Shown piece after piece: positions 55,289 to 64,000 of a stretch of 64,000 bases of DNA. The position numbers were made by a program, and so were the translations under genes. The notes under the pieces are model-generated. The model was given only the letters and a program-made list of their open reading frames with translations, was not told the origin of the DNA and ran no database searches. How positions within the stretch are numbered: the stretch's first letter is position 1; each line of letters opens with the position of its first letter. The DNA comes from Lotus japonicus (Eukaryota; Streptophyta; Magnoliopsida; Fabales; Fabaceae). The stretch lies in NCBI RefSeq assembly GCF_012489685.1, contig NC_080046.1:59696195-59760194 (forward strand), written 5' to 3'.

Positions 55289-57562
55289 TCACCTTGTCCT
55301 CAAGGTGAAGGACTGAATACAAGCAACAAAATGAACAGCTATTCCACAGATCAAAAGGTGACAATCAAAGCAGCTTCCGCCTGGATCCCATGGCTGAAAG
55401 CACAAAATCCAAGCATAGTAAATGTTGGGAAACATCTTCCCTGGGCTGCTGTAGCAAGAAAAATAAGCCATGAATGCACTGATAAGCTTCTTCCTTGAGC
55501 TTCTAATATGAATTATGTCTTTGTCCCCTTGCTGGAAGAACATGTGGCAGAAGTTCCAGCTGGAGCAGACAGGTTGAGGCAGCAAGGTAGTGGCATCTTG
55601 AAATGGCAATTCAGATATGAATGAATTGACGGGTATGTTTTCATAACAAACCAACAAGTTCTGAAGGAGTCCAAGCCACCCCAAAGTATATAACTCAGCA
55701 CTTTGAGAACCCAAGCTGTAAAAACCAGCAGCTAACTCAGCTGAATCCATGCCCATTTCATACACAGCTCTAAGTTCTACCACTTGAGCCCTCCTTCTAA
55801 TTTGGGCATGACCCTCCTTTAGCATAGCATCACCCTCAACAATAGTGAAAACCTGAATATAGGGATCTAATGAATGCCAAATTATCAAGGGTACACTAGT
55901 GTGATCAAGGTGGCAAAGGAGCAATATGATATTGGAAGATTGCTGGTTCCTATCCTTCATTTTAATCACTGTCATTACTTTAGCCATGTCTTGGGTACAA
56001 CTAGCATAATCCCCCCATTTCCATGCCATTGTGGCTGTGACAATTGACTCCACATCATAGTTCCCTAGATTACTGAATAGTTGATACTTGAACTCAGCAG
56101 GGAAATAACCACAAGGCGTATAAATCTCATTATCAACTCTTTGGACCAAGAACTCAAGTTTACCCCAATATTCTATACTCCACAAAATGACAACATAGAA
56201 GTATAATTTTGACAAAGCAACACTACCTTCTGCATTGCCCACATTTGTAGTCAACATTCCAGCAAAAACTTGAAGGTCACCAAAATCTCCCACCCTTGGC
56301 ATGTGCAATTTCCCTTGTGACTTTGTGAAATGATTTTTGCTTCCCCACTGCCTCAAGTGAATGGGTAAATTGGGTTTTATCCCAACAGCAGAAAAGTTGG
56401 CCCAACAAGCCAAATTATCTCCACCATTCTGTTGTAAGGCCCAGATCTTTCCCTTTGTAAGCTGACAAGAATTTTGGGCTGGGCTCCTTTGGTCAAATGG
56501 TTGACCCAAAAATGTAAGTCCATCTTTCTCTGCTGCCCCCATGCTCTGCGTTTCAGATGTCTCTGACCTCCATTCTCTGAGCACGAGAACTCTCATCTCA
56601 CCACCACTCGATACAAGCTGCGGCGCCAAGTCAAAGCCGCCGCCACCCCACACGTCCGGCGGTTCTTCCGGTGACCAATTCGCCTCTTCCTGCCTGCAAG
56701 GATGCCGGTTCAACAACTCAATCCTCCCAAATAACAACCCTCCCGCATGCAACACTCTCACCATGATGTGCGGCGGTTTCGGTGGCGGCCGTTGAAACGA
56801 TTGCATCTTCTGTGGTTGCCGGAGCTCCGCCGCTGGCGGCACCTTGGCCCTTCCACTTGTCAGCGCAGATGGCGGTTGGTGATTGCGTTTCTCCATCACA
56901 TTCGGTAGTTGATGGGTCTCTCGTCGTCGACTCCATCGGTGTCCAATCATCTTCCCCACACCTCTTCTTTCATCCATTGCTTCAAGATTGAATTGGTGCA
57001 CCCTGGATTTCAGCGATTCCTTCCCCCTTCGATCCACCGCCACTCCCTGCATCTGAAATGATAATTCTTTCTTCATCTCCATGTGCGACTGTGGTTGTGT
57101 CAGAGATTCTTGACCCAAAATGTTGCTGTTTGCGTTCTTGGAAGCTTCATTCTTGCTTCCGATTTCTGTTTCTCCTTTCTGCTGGAACAATACAACCTCT
57201 GCGATCTCTTCCTCTTGCGACGCCTCCGCCTTGGTTGATGCTCGCTCTTCCTCCGCTGTCGACTCCGTTACTCTCAGCGACACCTCTACTGCTGCTTGCT
57301 CAGCTGCAATTTCCGCCTCCGTTTTCACTGACTCGGCCTCAGATTCGCTCTGCGATGCCTCTGCTTCTCTCCTTTCTTGTTCCCTCTGTTTTCTCCTCTC
57401 TTCAAGCTCTCGCAATCTATTCTCCAATCTTGAGATTTCCTTCTCAAGATCAGGGTTTGCAACGAATTGCACCCCCAATTTCTTCACAACTGCTGCAAGA
57501 AATGACTCGTTCTTCGCTGTCATGGCTTCAAGCGACTCCATTCTCGCCATGATCTCTTCCAT
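55289..57562 (-). CDS. Unknown 757-aa ORF of the LTR element
   Basis: From ATG at 57562, 40 bases past the PBS, to TGA at 55289, a few bases before the polypurine tract. Residues about 1-60 (MEEIMARMESLEAM, then VVKKLGVQF) resemble the N-terminal helix of gypsy-type Gag. About 45-150 is a highly charged coiled coil (LEKEISRLENRLRELEERRK, then Glu/Ala-rich). About 180-300 is basic and proline-rich (KPPHIMVRV). The last 450 residues are rich in Cys, Trp and Phe and match nothing I know. There is no CCHC knuckle, no D-T/S-G protease, no integrase triad, no YxDD and no RNase H motif. It may be a Gag-like packaging protein with a captured or noncoding-derived tail. An alternative is that the frame is open by chance and youth, but 757 codons is very long for that. 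Confidence 0.55.
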   Translation of the reverse strand: MEEIMARMESLEAMTAKNESFLAAVVKKLGVQFVANPDLEKEISRLENRLRELEERRKQREQERREAEASQSESEAESVKTEAEIAAEQAAVEVSLRVTESTAEEERASTKAEASQEEEIAEVVLFQQKGETEIGSKNEASKNANSNILGQESLTQPQSHMEMKKELSFQMQGVAVDRRGKESLKSRVHQFNLEAMDERRGVGKMIGHRWSRRRETHQLPNVMEKRNHQPPSALTSGRAKVPPAAELRQPQKMQSFQRPPPKPPHIMVRVLHAGGLLFGRIELLNRHPCRQEEANWSPEEPPDVWGGGGFDLAPQLVSSGGEMRVLVLREWRSETSETQSMGAAEKDGLTFLGQPFDQRSPAQNSCQLTKGKIWALQQNGGDNLACWANFSAVGIKPNLPIHLRQWGSKNHFTKSQGKLHMPRVGDFGDLQVFAGMLTTNVGNAEGSVALSKLYFYVVILWSIEYWGKLEFLVQRVDNEIYTPCGYFPAEFKYQLFSNLGNYDVESIVTATMAWKWGDYASCTQDMAKVMTVIKMKDRNQQSSNIILLLCHLDHTSVPLIIWHSLDPYIQVFTIVEGDAMLKEGHAQIRRRAQVVELRAVYEMGMDSAELAAGFYSLGSQSAELYTLGWLGLLQNLLVCYENIPVNSFISELPFQDATTLLPQPVCSSWNFCHMFFQQGDKDIIHIRSSRKKLISAFMAYFSCYSSPGKMFPNIYYAWILCFQPWDPGGSCFDCHLLICGIAVHFVACIQSFTLRTR

Positions 57563-57614
57563 AGCGCAACAAAGAATTTGTGGTTCAGGCACCAGATCGG
57601 TGCTCTGATACCAA

Positions 57615-57884
57615 TGATGGAAACCTGATTTTTATTGATAGAAAACCTAATTCCCAATTGGAAACTAGGGGAAAGATACAAGAGAAAGGGATACCAAACA
57701 CCCTCTCTAACCCTAGAAAGAGAACCACTTCTCTCTCTAAACCCAATTCCTAACTGAATACAAAGATAACCTAATGCTCTCTAATCACACTTATTTATAG
57801 AAAACATGCCTCTTAACCCTCTAACTAACTAACAAACTACTGACCCCACTTAACCACTAACAAGCTAACCCCAGTTACCTATCA
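57615..57884 (-). repeat. 5' LTR of the non-autonomous element
   Basis: 270 bp; the first copy met by transcription on the minus strand. Contains CTATAAATAAGTG as likely core promoter. Confidence 0.95.
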
Positions 57885-58322
57885 GTATCCATTAGAACTG
57901 CTTGGTCCTTGTTGTGAAGAAGATGAGACTTGTAACCCATCATCTTTTTCATTGCTCTGATGCCATTTAAAGAACTTGATCTTACACGCTGTTTGAAGAC
58001 GGAGGCTCATTGTTTTGATGAAGCTAGCAGCCTCAGAGGGTAAAGCTGCAAATGGAGGATCATGAGCAGGCTTCCATTGCTCACAGATCATGAATTCATC
58101 GATAATGTCTTCTAAGTGAAAAGCTCTTTCCACCAGCTGCTTCACCCTTTCCTCGTCTTCTTCAGCTGCAAACATTCTATCAGCTTCATAAATGGAGGTT
58201 GTAATCTTTTCCAGTTCATCTTTCATTTTTTGAACTTCTACTGGGAGGCCCTTTATCTGATTGGCTAAATCCGCCATTGGAAGAAGGATATGGCGAGCGA
58301 AGGACAAAGCAAGATCACACAT

Positions 58323-59895
58323 TTTTATTTTCAGGTTTTTGTTTCTGCTAAAGGTGAGTGAGATGAGGAATCAGGAATGCTTTCTGTCTTACAAGATCAA
58401 GATATGAGATGTATATATAACATAAAGTCCATGGTTAGAGAAAGAAGGCTTTGCATTTCTCTTGGTTATTGTTTAATGTTTATTCAGAGACTTGGGTTTA
58501 ATTACTAGGTAAATTCTACGTTTGTCACTGAAGAATAATGTTCATTAGTCTGTTGTTTAATGCCACCGGTAGGCATACTTTCATATTGTTCATTCTTCAT
58601 ATATAGTATTAATTTGACTTGACTCAGTATTTTTTTATTTTTTTGTCTGTGTATTTCTCGTTAATTTGCATAGAATATATAGTAAAATCTCATATAGTAA
58701 TAAAAAATGTTAAACCACATGGAAGAAAACAAGAAGCCATTTTTGAAAATGAAGTTGTGAAGGAAGCATGGCCGGCCATGACAAGTTAGTTTAAACATTT
58801 TGATTAAGGTGGTTGAGCAGAAGAAGTCTTTCTTATGCATTTAGTCATTGTTTTATATTTTATTGACTGACTTGGATGAAATTAAATTATAACTGTGACT
58901 CAATAATGCCAGTATCTCAAGAATACCATCGGTAATAAAAAGTTGAAAAGAAAATATCATAAAAGTTAATACAGAACACAATCTGGTACACATTATGATC
59001 AAAGTTTGTATCTAGTCATCAATTGTATGAAGTTTCTGAACTATTGAGTGAGTCTTGACAAATCGACCACTACAAAGCAGCTAATCCATGTAGCTCACTC
59101 TGCCCAGACATGTTGAAAGGTTCCTGGTCCTGGGAGCAGGGGGAATATCAGAATATGTGATGAAAATGAGGGTTTGATATTTGCCTCTTCTTTTGTTGTA
59201 TATCTCTTGCTTAGTTATCCTGACAGAATATAATTTCTATATTGCATATATTACTTACAGGCATTGAAAAATGGTAACTTGTTAATGAATGTGGGGGAAG
59301 CTGAAGGAAGCATTGCCTTACTATGAGAAGGTTATGGACTGATTAACCTGCCAGGCAAGCATTTCAATTTAAACAACTCACCTACAAGTTGTTGCTGGAA
59401 AAATGCACACATAATATGTTGGAGAGTGTTCAAAAGAGTTTGTTGCTAGCATTTTTCAATTGTCTATAGTATGTTTATCTTTGATGTATCTCAATGACAT
59501 ACTAAAAGAGATCGATGTAATTTTTTTTTTTAAATATGATCTACGTGATATAGCTCTCAATTAAGCGGTGATGAATTTCAAGATCCAATTATCCGGCAAA
59601 AGGTTATTGAGTGATGTAAGATTACTAGTATAGTATACGAGTGTAAGTTGATCCCTTACCAAACATAAATAAGCAGAAAACTTAACCAAAGCACGATAGA
59701 ATTAACACAAGATAAGCACTAAATCATTAGAATATGGGAAAACCATATGAAAGTTATTTTTCCTTATTCAAAATTACAAAGACATAATTGAATGGAAATT
59801 AACATCGAACACCCATAAAAGAGAAATTAAACTTGGATTTGGATCCATTAAACTTCCACCACAAAGTGAGTACTTTTCTTTTACAATAAGTCCAC
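58323..59895. other. NLR1 promoter region and inter-NLR spacer
   Basis: A TATA box (TATATATA, 58412-58419, minus strand) lies about 90 bp before the NLR1 ATG. The next 350 bp parallel the NLR2 promoter ('gtttattcagagacttggg'), so the duplication includes the promoter. Beyond about 58800 nothing was recognised until the flank shared with NLR1 near 59740. Confidence 0.6.
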
Positions 59896-60225
59896 TTATG
59901 GTGGGTAGTCCTCCATCCAGATATGCTCTCTTACAGAAAAAGCAAATTTAGCTAAAGAACCAGCAACAACATTATTAGAGTGCCTTTTTTCATTAAATAA
60001 AGTGCAGGAAGAGAAATATGATGCCAAAATCAAACAATCCCGAATCATAGAAGACATGCATGAGCTTGCTCTACGTCCAGATCTCCATTCTTGATAAAGA
60101 ATCAAGCAACCTGTCTCAATAATGACATTGAGAAAGCACAGGTTCTTAATTAGCCCACTCCATAGACCATAGATGGTATGAATCAAAATAGACCACACAC
60201 ATTGCCATTTTTTGTGGAAGGCCAC
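59896..60225 (-). mobile_element. RNase H-like (RVT_3) fragment in NLR2 3' flank
   Basis: Minus-strand frame of 109 codons: VIIETGCLILYQEWRSGRR, then MIRDCLILASYFSSC, EKRHSNNVVAGSLAKFA and a final EDYPP. The pattern (E-x-D/G-C.., R-x-x-N-x-V-A-x-x-L-A-K, W-x-E-D-x-P-P) is that of the plant RVT_3 RNase H-like domain from LINE ORF2. The N-terminal part of the domain is lost. NLR1 has only the border of this piece (around 52370-52440), so it was deleted there. Confidence 0.6.
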
Positions 60226-60360
60226 ATGGAGAATCTACATTTCATTGAACTGGAAGCCCAATACCTACCAAGTCAAAGGACAATATTAGTAAGCATTAAG
60301 ATGTTGAGAATGAAAAATCACAACTAAAATATAGTTCTTGATGCTCAGAACAATACCTCA

Positions 60361-63267
60361 TTATTCATATTGCTGATGAGATATTCGATTCCCTACAATA
60401 AAAAAACAAAGCATACACCAAATAAGTATGAGAGGTATAAGTAGAGTAAATATGTTAGGAAATGCATAGATGTTGCAACTTTTTTATGATTAAACATTAA
60501 ATATCAATAGGAATATTCTTTTATAATTATCGAGAAGAAAAAGCACACCTTCTTTTCCGAACTTCAAGCGATGAATTAAGAGGTTGTCATCAAGGTCGTA
60601 ATCATGAACTTGTACACGGGGCACATACTCAATGATTTGGCCTTGTTGGCAATCCTCAATTGTAGTTGAACAAAACAACATATCGAGGCGTCTAAGATTC
60701 TTCAAGTGTTGGAAGTCTCTTGGTACCTTGTTGAGCATGGGGAAGCCGCGTAAGGTAAGAGTTTCCAGAGAAGGCAGTGCTCCTTTATCAATATGGAAGA
60801 ATTCTAACTCAGAAAAAAATTCAAGTTGTAGATGCTTTAGATTTGGAAACCCCCCATCATGAACATGCAAAGTATCACCATCATACGAGTCTGAGATACT
60901 GAGGAACAACAAGTTTGGCATGTTTTGTAGTGATTTGAATGTATCAACAGTTAAGGACGAGTTCACCATGGTCAACTTAACAAGATTTTGAAGCACTGTA
61001 GTCCACTCTGGAAAGTTATGTAACATCCCCTGAAGTTGAAGCACTCGAAGCATTGGCATGGATGTAGAATTCAAATCAATGGATTCACCAAATCTGATGG
61101 AAATATATAGTTTCTCCAAGTGTTGCATTTTATTGAATAAGGAACATAGAGCTCCTTCATGTTCTTCCCTAGCCTCGTACAACCCCAACACTCTTAACTG
61201 CCTTAGCTTTTCTAGCTCAATAATTAGCTCCAGTGCTTCATCATCAGATAAGCTCACACCACGTAGCGTTTGGAGGGATGTCATACCTCCAACACTATCC
61301 TTCAATGCAGTAAAACTGACACCAAGTGTATACAGAAAATGTCTTAGCTTTCTAAGCTTACCTATCTCTTTTGGTAGCACTTCCACATATGTTCCCCTTA
61401 GATCCAAGGTCTCTAGGTTCTCAAGTTTACCAATGGATTCTGGAAGACTTTTTATGCCTGTATTCCTGAAGCTCAAATACCTCAAATGGATTAGAGTCCC
61501 CAAATTCTCAGGAGCACCACAATAAAATCCAACATCTTCAAAGTCAAGTACCTTCAATAGCTTGTATTTTGTAGGGATTATCCCCATAGGAAAAGCTTCC
61601 TCTATAAAAAAAAGCAGTGAACGGATGTACGAGCTTTCAGTACTTACCATAAAGTCATTGAAACTGGTTTCTATTGATAGGCGTCGACTTTTCACACTCA
61701 AGGCTGACTTATCATCTTCAGGAATAAATTGGCAGAAACTTAAATCCTCAAACTTTTTAAGGATCATGTCACGTAATAGGTCATGAACACGACAACCTTT
61801 AACTCTGCCAGCACCTGTGAATGAAGATACTTGCACCAAGTTTCTATGGATTAATTGTGATAAATATCCTTCAGCTACTTTCTCCAAAGATTCCCCCTTT
61901 TCCCCTTTGACAAACCCCTCAGCTATCCATTTCCTAATCACTCTCTTTGATCTAACTTCATAGTCTTCGGGATACATTCCAAAATATAGTAAGCAAGGTT
62001 TAAGAGAGGGAGGCAAATCATCATAACTAATACCCAAAATCTTCCTGATACCATTTAAACTTGGATCCTTCTCCAATTCTGAACTTAGATATTTACTAAA
62101 ATCTTCCCAAACAAATACATCTCTCTTTTTGGCAGCTAAAACACCCCCCATGGCTACAATTGCTAATGGTAAACCATTGCATTTGTTAACAATTTCAGAA
62201 CATATTTTCACAAGATTTGGGGGACAATTTTCATTCAAGTCAAAGAATGCCTTCTTACAAAAAAGCTTTAGAGATTTCTTTTTAGTTAAAGGTTGCAGCT
62301 CAAGCACTTCAATAAAAGAAGATTTCTTGCAAAAATTTATAACATCCCCATCCCTTGTTGTGATGAACACCCTACTTCCAAGTTTATTATCAATTAATGC
62401 ATGCTCAACGTCATCCCAAAAATGTGTGTTCCATACATCATCAAAGAACACGATGTACCTCTTTTCTTGCAAGTAGTTTCGTGCTTCAGTTATCAATGAC
62501 ACTCGATCCATCGTGGAAATGGCACTAGGAGGAGACTGGCGTTGTTCTTTGTAAAATGCCTGCAACATGTCCCTCAGTATTCCGTCCACGGTGTATGACT
62601 GAGACACCGTGACCCATGCACGGTATGGCCCAGTCGCCTTTTTGTCGTTGAACACTTGCTTGGAAACGGTGGTTTTCCCCTGCCCTCCCATTCCTACAAC
62701 TGAGATGACAGTCCGCTCTTCTCTTCCATTCACCAACCAATCAATCAATGTTTTTTTGGGGGATTCAAATCCCACAACATCAACTTCGTTCAGGAGAAGA
62801 GCAGCATCTTTGAACCGCCTCACCGCATCATCTTGGTGTCCAGTGCTTGGTCCTTGTTCTGAAGAAGATGAGACTTGTAAGCCATCATCTTTTTCACTTC
62901 TCTGCAGCCATTTAAAGAACTTGATCTTACACGCCATTTGAACGCGAAGGCTCATTGTTTTGATGAAGCTAGCAGCCTCAGAGGGTAAAGCTGCAAATGG
63001 AAGATCATGAGCAGGCTGCCATTGCTCACAGATCATGTATTCATCGATGGTGTCTTCTAAGCGAAAAGCTCTTTCCACCAGCTGCTTCACACTTTCCTTG
63101 TCTACTTCAGTTGCAGACATTCTATCTGTTTCATAAATGAAGGTCTGAATCTTCTCCAGTTCATCTTTCATTTTCTGAACTTCTTCTGGGAGGCCTTTTA
63201 TCAGATTGGCTAAATCCGCCATTGGAAGAAGGATATGGCGAGCAAAGGACAATGCAAGATCACACAT
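60361..63267 (-). CDS. NLR2: CC-NBS-LRR (RPM1-like) immune receptor
   Basis: Main exon 63267-60549 plus terminal exon 60392-60361 give 916 residues; without that splice the frame runs to 60490 (925 residues). The CC (Rx-N type) domain covers about 1-125 with LEDTIDEYM in the EDVID position. NB-ARC: P-loop GMGGQGKTT (192-200), kinase-2 VFFDDVW (273-279), RNBS-B GSRVFITTR (297-305), GLPL (365-368), RNBS-D LLYFGMYPEDYE (426-437) and VHDLLRDM (494-501) in the MHD place. LRRs run from about 560 to 890. It should act at the cell membrane or cytosol as an ATP/ADP-switched immune receptor. An in-frame Met 35 codons upstream (63372) precedes the TATA box, so 63267 is the start. Tandem paralogue of the disrupted NLR1, about 4.9 kb away. 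Confidence 0.93.
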
Positions 63268-63351
63268 TGTTTTTTTTTCTAGTTCTGGTTTCTGATAAAT
63301 GATAAGATGAGAATTAGAATGGTTTATGTCCTTCGATATTTGAGACCTATC

Positions 63352-63359
63352 TATATATA
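63352..63359 (-). promoter_or_regulatory. TATA box of NLR2
   Basis: TATATATA on the minus strand, 85-92 bp before the ATG; the same box with similar spacing precedes NLR1 (58412-58419). It implies a leader of about 55-60 bases. Confidence 0.65.
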
Positions 63360-64000
63360 ACATAAAGTCCATGGTGAGGAAGAAGACTTTGAGTTTCCCT
63401 TGGTCATTGTTTGATGTTTATTCAGAAACTTGGATTTAATTACTAATTTACGTCTGTCAGTAGACAATATTGTTCATAACTTTGTTGTTTAAAGCCACTG
63501 GAGTCAATATTTTTTTATAGTAATATTTCTTGTTAAGTTGCATTCACACACAGACACCATTCTTATGATATATAGTAAAATCTCATACAGTGATGCAGAG
63601 AATGTAATGGCACATGGAAGAAGACAAGGAGCTATTTTCTAAAAATCAAGTTGTGAAGGCAGCATGTGCTATGACAATTTAGTTTAAACAGTTTTAGTAA
63701 GGTGCTGTCATATATGATTATCGATGAGAAGAAGACTTTCAATTGCAATGAGTCATTGTTTGTAATCCATTGACAAACTAGAATGAAATTAAATTAGGGG
63801 AAATTGCACTTACATTTTTTTTTTGTTCTTATTGCACTGAATTCCCTTCAATTTGTAAAATGCATTAACCTGATGTCTTTCATGTATTATTTACTGTTTA
63901 TTTCATTTAGAAGAGAGATAGAGAATAGAAAAAGAGAGAAGAGAAAAGATAAGTAGAGAAAAAAAATGTAAAAAAATTAAAGACGGTAAAAAATGAGGTG
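63360..64000. other. NLR2 upstream region
   Basis: To about 63700 it parallels the NLR1 promoter. From 63900 it is purine-rich (GAGA/AAAAG). No gene was recognised before the window ends. Confidence 0.55.

Larger units (their letters stand above)
55000..57884 (-). mobile_element. Young non-autonomous LTR retrotransposon with a single 757-codon ORF
   Basis: Two 270-bp LTRs (57615-57884 as 5' LTR, 55000-55269 as 3' LTR) look identical base for base. On the minus strand the LTR is TGATAGGTAAC...TTTCCATCA. PBS TGGTATCAGAGC (57613-57602, initiator-Met type) follows the 5' LTR by one base. A polypurine tract AGGGGGGGAGTA precedes the 3' LTR. Target duplication GTATC is perfect (54995-54999, 57885-57889). 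The interior (2345 bp) is almost wholly one ORF and lacks pol. Insertion must be very recent, and mobilisation would need enzymes from a partner element. Confidence 0.95.
52575..58322 (-). pseudogene. NLR1: CC-NBS-LRR (RPM1-like) resistance gene, disrupted
   Basis: It parallels NLR2 over its whole length: CC domain (58322-57890), P-loop GMGGQGKTT, kinase-2 FFDDVW, GSRVFITTRD, GLPLAIVAMGG, YFGMYPEDYE, VHDLLRDMIL and an LRR domain to 52687. Breaks, 5' to 3': an LTR retrotransposon (55000-57884) with duplication GTATC after the CC domain; a one-base loss near 54955; a two-base loss near 54583 just after the kinase-2 motif; and TGA at 53126-53128 in the LRR where Trp is expected. The short terminal exon (52582-52575) also carries CGA-to-TGA relative to NLR2. 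It cannot make a full receptor; the isolated CC part could still be translated. Confidence 0.93.

Noticed and set aside
57058..57608. Two overlapping plus-strand ORFs of about 160 codons in the LTR element
   Set aside because: Antisense shadows of the 757-codon ORF's Glu/Ala-rich coiled coil (Ser/Leu-rich readings).
55000..57884. Idea that the 757-codon ORF is a host gene intron or NLR integrated domain
   Set aside because: Paired LTRs, PBS, polypurine tract and a 5-bp target duplication show it is a transposon insertion, and the NLR is broken elsewhere too.
63268..63372. In-frame upstream Met as NLR2 start
   Set aside because: It lies upstream of the TATA box, and NLR1 aligns from the later Met.

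Overview
The window is nuclear DNA of a flowering plant, most likely a eudicot of the legume type. The reasons are short GT-AG introns in AT-rich DNA, a MIR160 locus, a plant tRNA-Asn, a CBL calcium sensor, an RNA polymerase IV/V subunit, coiled-coil NLR genes, Ty1/copia and other LTR elements, and many MITEs, including a 'cttatg/cataag'-rich family I associate with legume genomes. The species cannot be fixed from sequence alone. All gene models are hand-spliced from splice consensus, frame continuity and family likeness; no transcript data were available.

Layout. 1-8.4 kb: repeats, a MIR160 hairpin on a probably spliced primary transcript, fragments of an NFD4-like transporter and a LINE RNase H, tRNA-Asn(GTT), a degenerate 39-bp minisatellite, and LTR remnants. 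9.0-10.5 kb: a three-exon gene for a small HMA metal-binding protein. 12.4-13.7 kb: a CACTA end and a MITE. 15-18 kb: a GPI-type beta-1,3-glucanase (GH17 + X8), convergent with a two-exon gene for an 80-residue secreted eight-cysteine peptide. 18.9-24.4 kb: a broken Ty1/copia element with a 1.2-kb solo LTR nested in its reverse transcriptase.

25.2-37.6 kb: a three-unit tandem array. Each unit pairs a DUF2431/BMT5-like methyltransferase-fold gene (minus strand) with a small conserved ORF (plus strand). The big gene decays along the array: intact, then deletion-damaged, then first exon only. The small ORF stays open in all three units. MITEs, SINEs, solo LTRs and a large inverted repeat mark the units differently and give relative dates.

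38.8-46.5 kb: two well-resolved minus-strand genes, RNA polymerase IV/V subunit 4 (nine coding exons, 200 aa) and a CBL2/3-like calcium sensor (eight coding exons, 228 aa). Between them lies a 773-bp Mutator-type foldback element with a perfect 9-bp target duplication. 49.7 kb: a Stowaway MITE.

52.5-63.4 kb: a tandem pair of CC-NLR (RPM1-like) resistance genes on the minus strand. The downstream copy (NLR2) is intact. The other (NLR1) is a pseudogene with two small frameshifts, a nonsense codon and a 2.9-kb LTR retrotransposon. That element is the most unusual object here: its two 270-bp LTRs look identical, it has a proper PBS and polypurine tract, and nearly its whole internal region is one 757-codon ORF with no recognisable protease, integrase, reverse transcriptase or RNase H.

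The genes do not form an operon-like system. The functional themes are small-RNA regulation (MIR160, Pol IV/V subunit), calcium signalling, cell wall and defence (glucanase, cysteine-rich peptide, NLRs), set in DNA shaped by local duplication and transposons.
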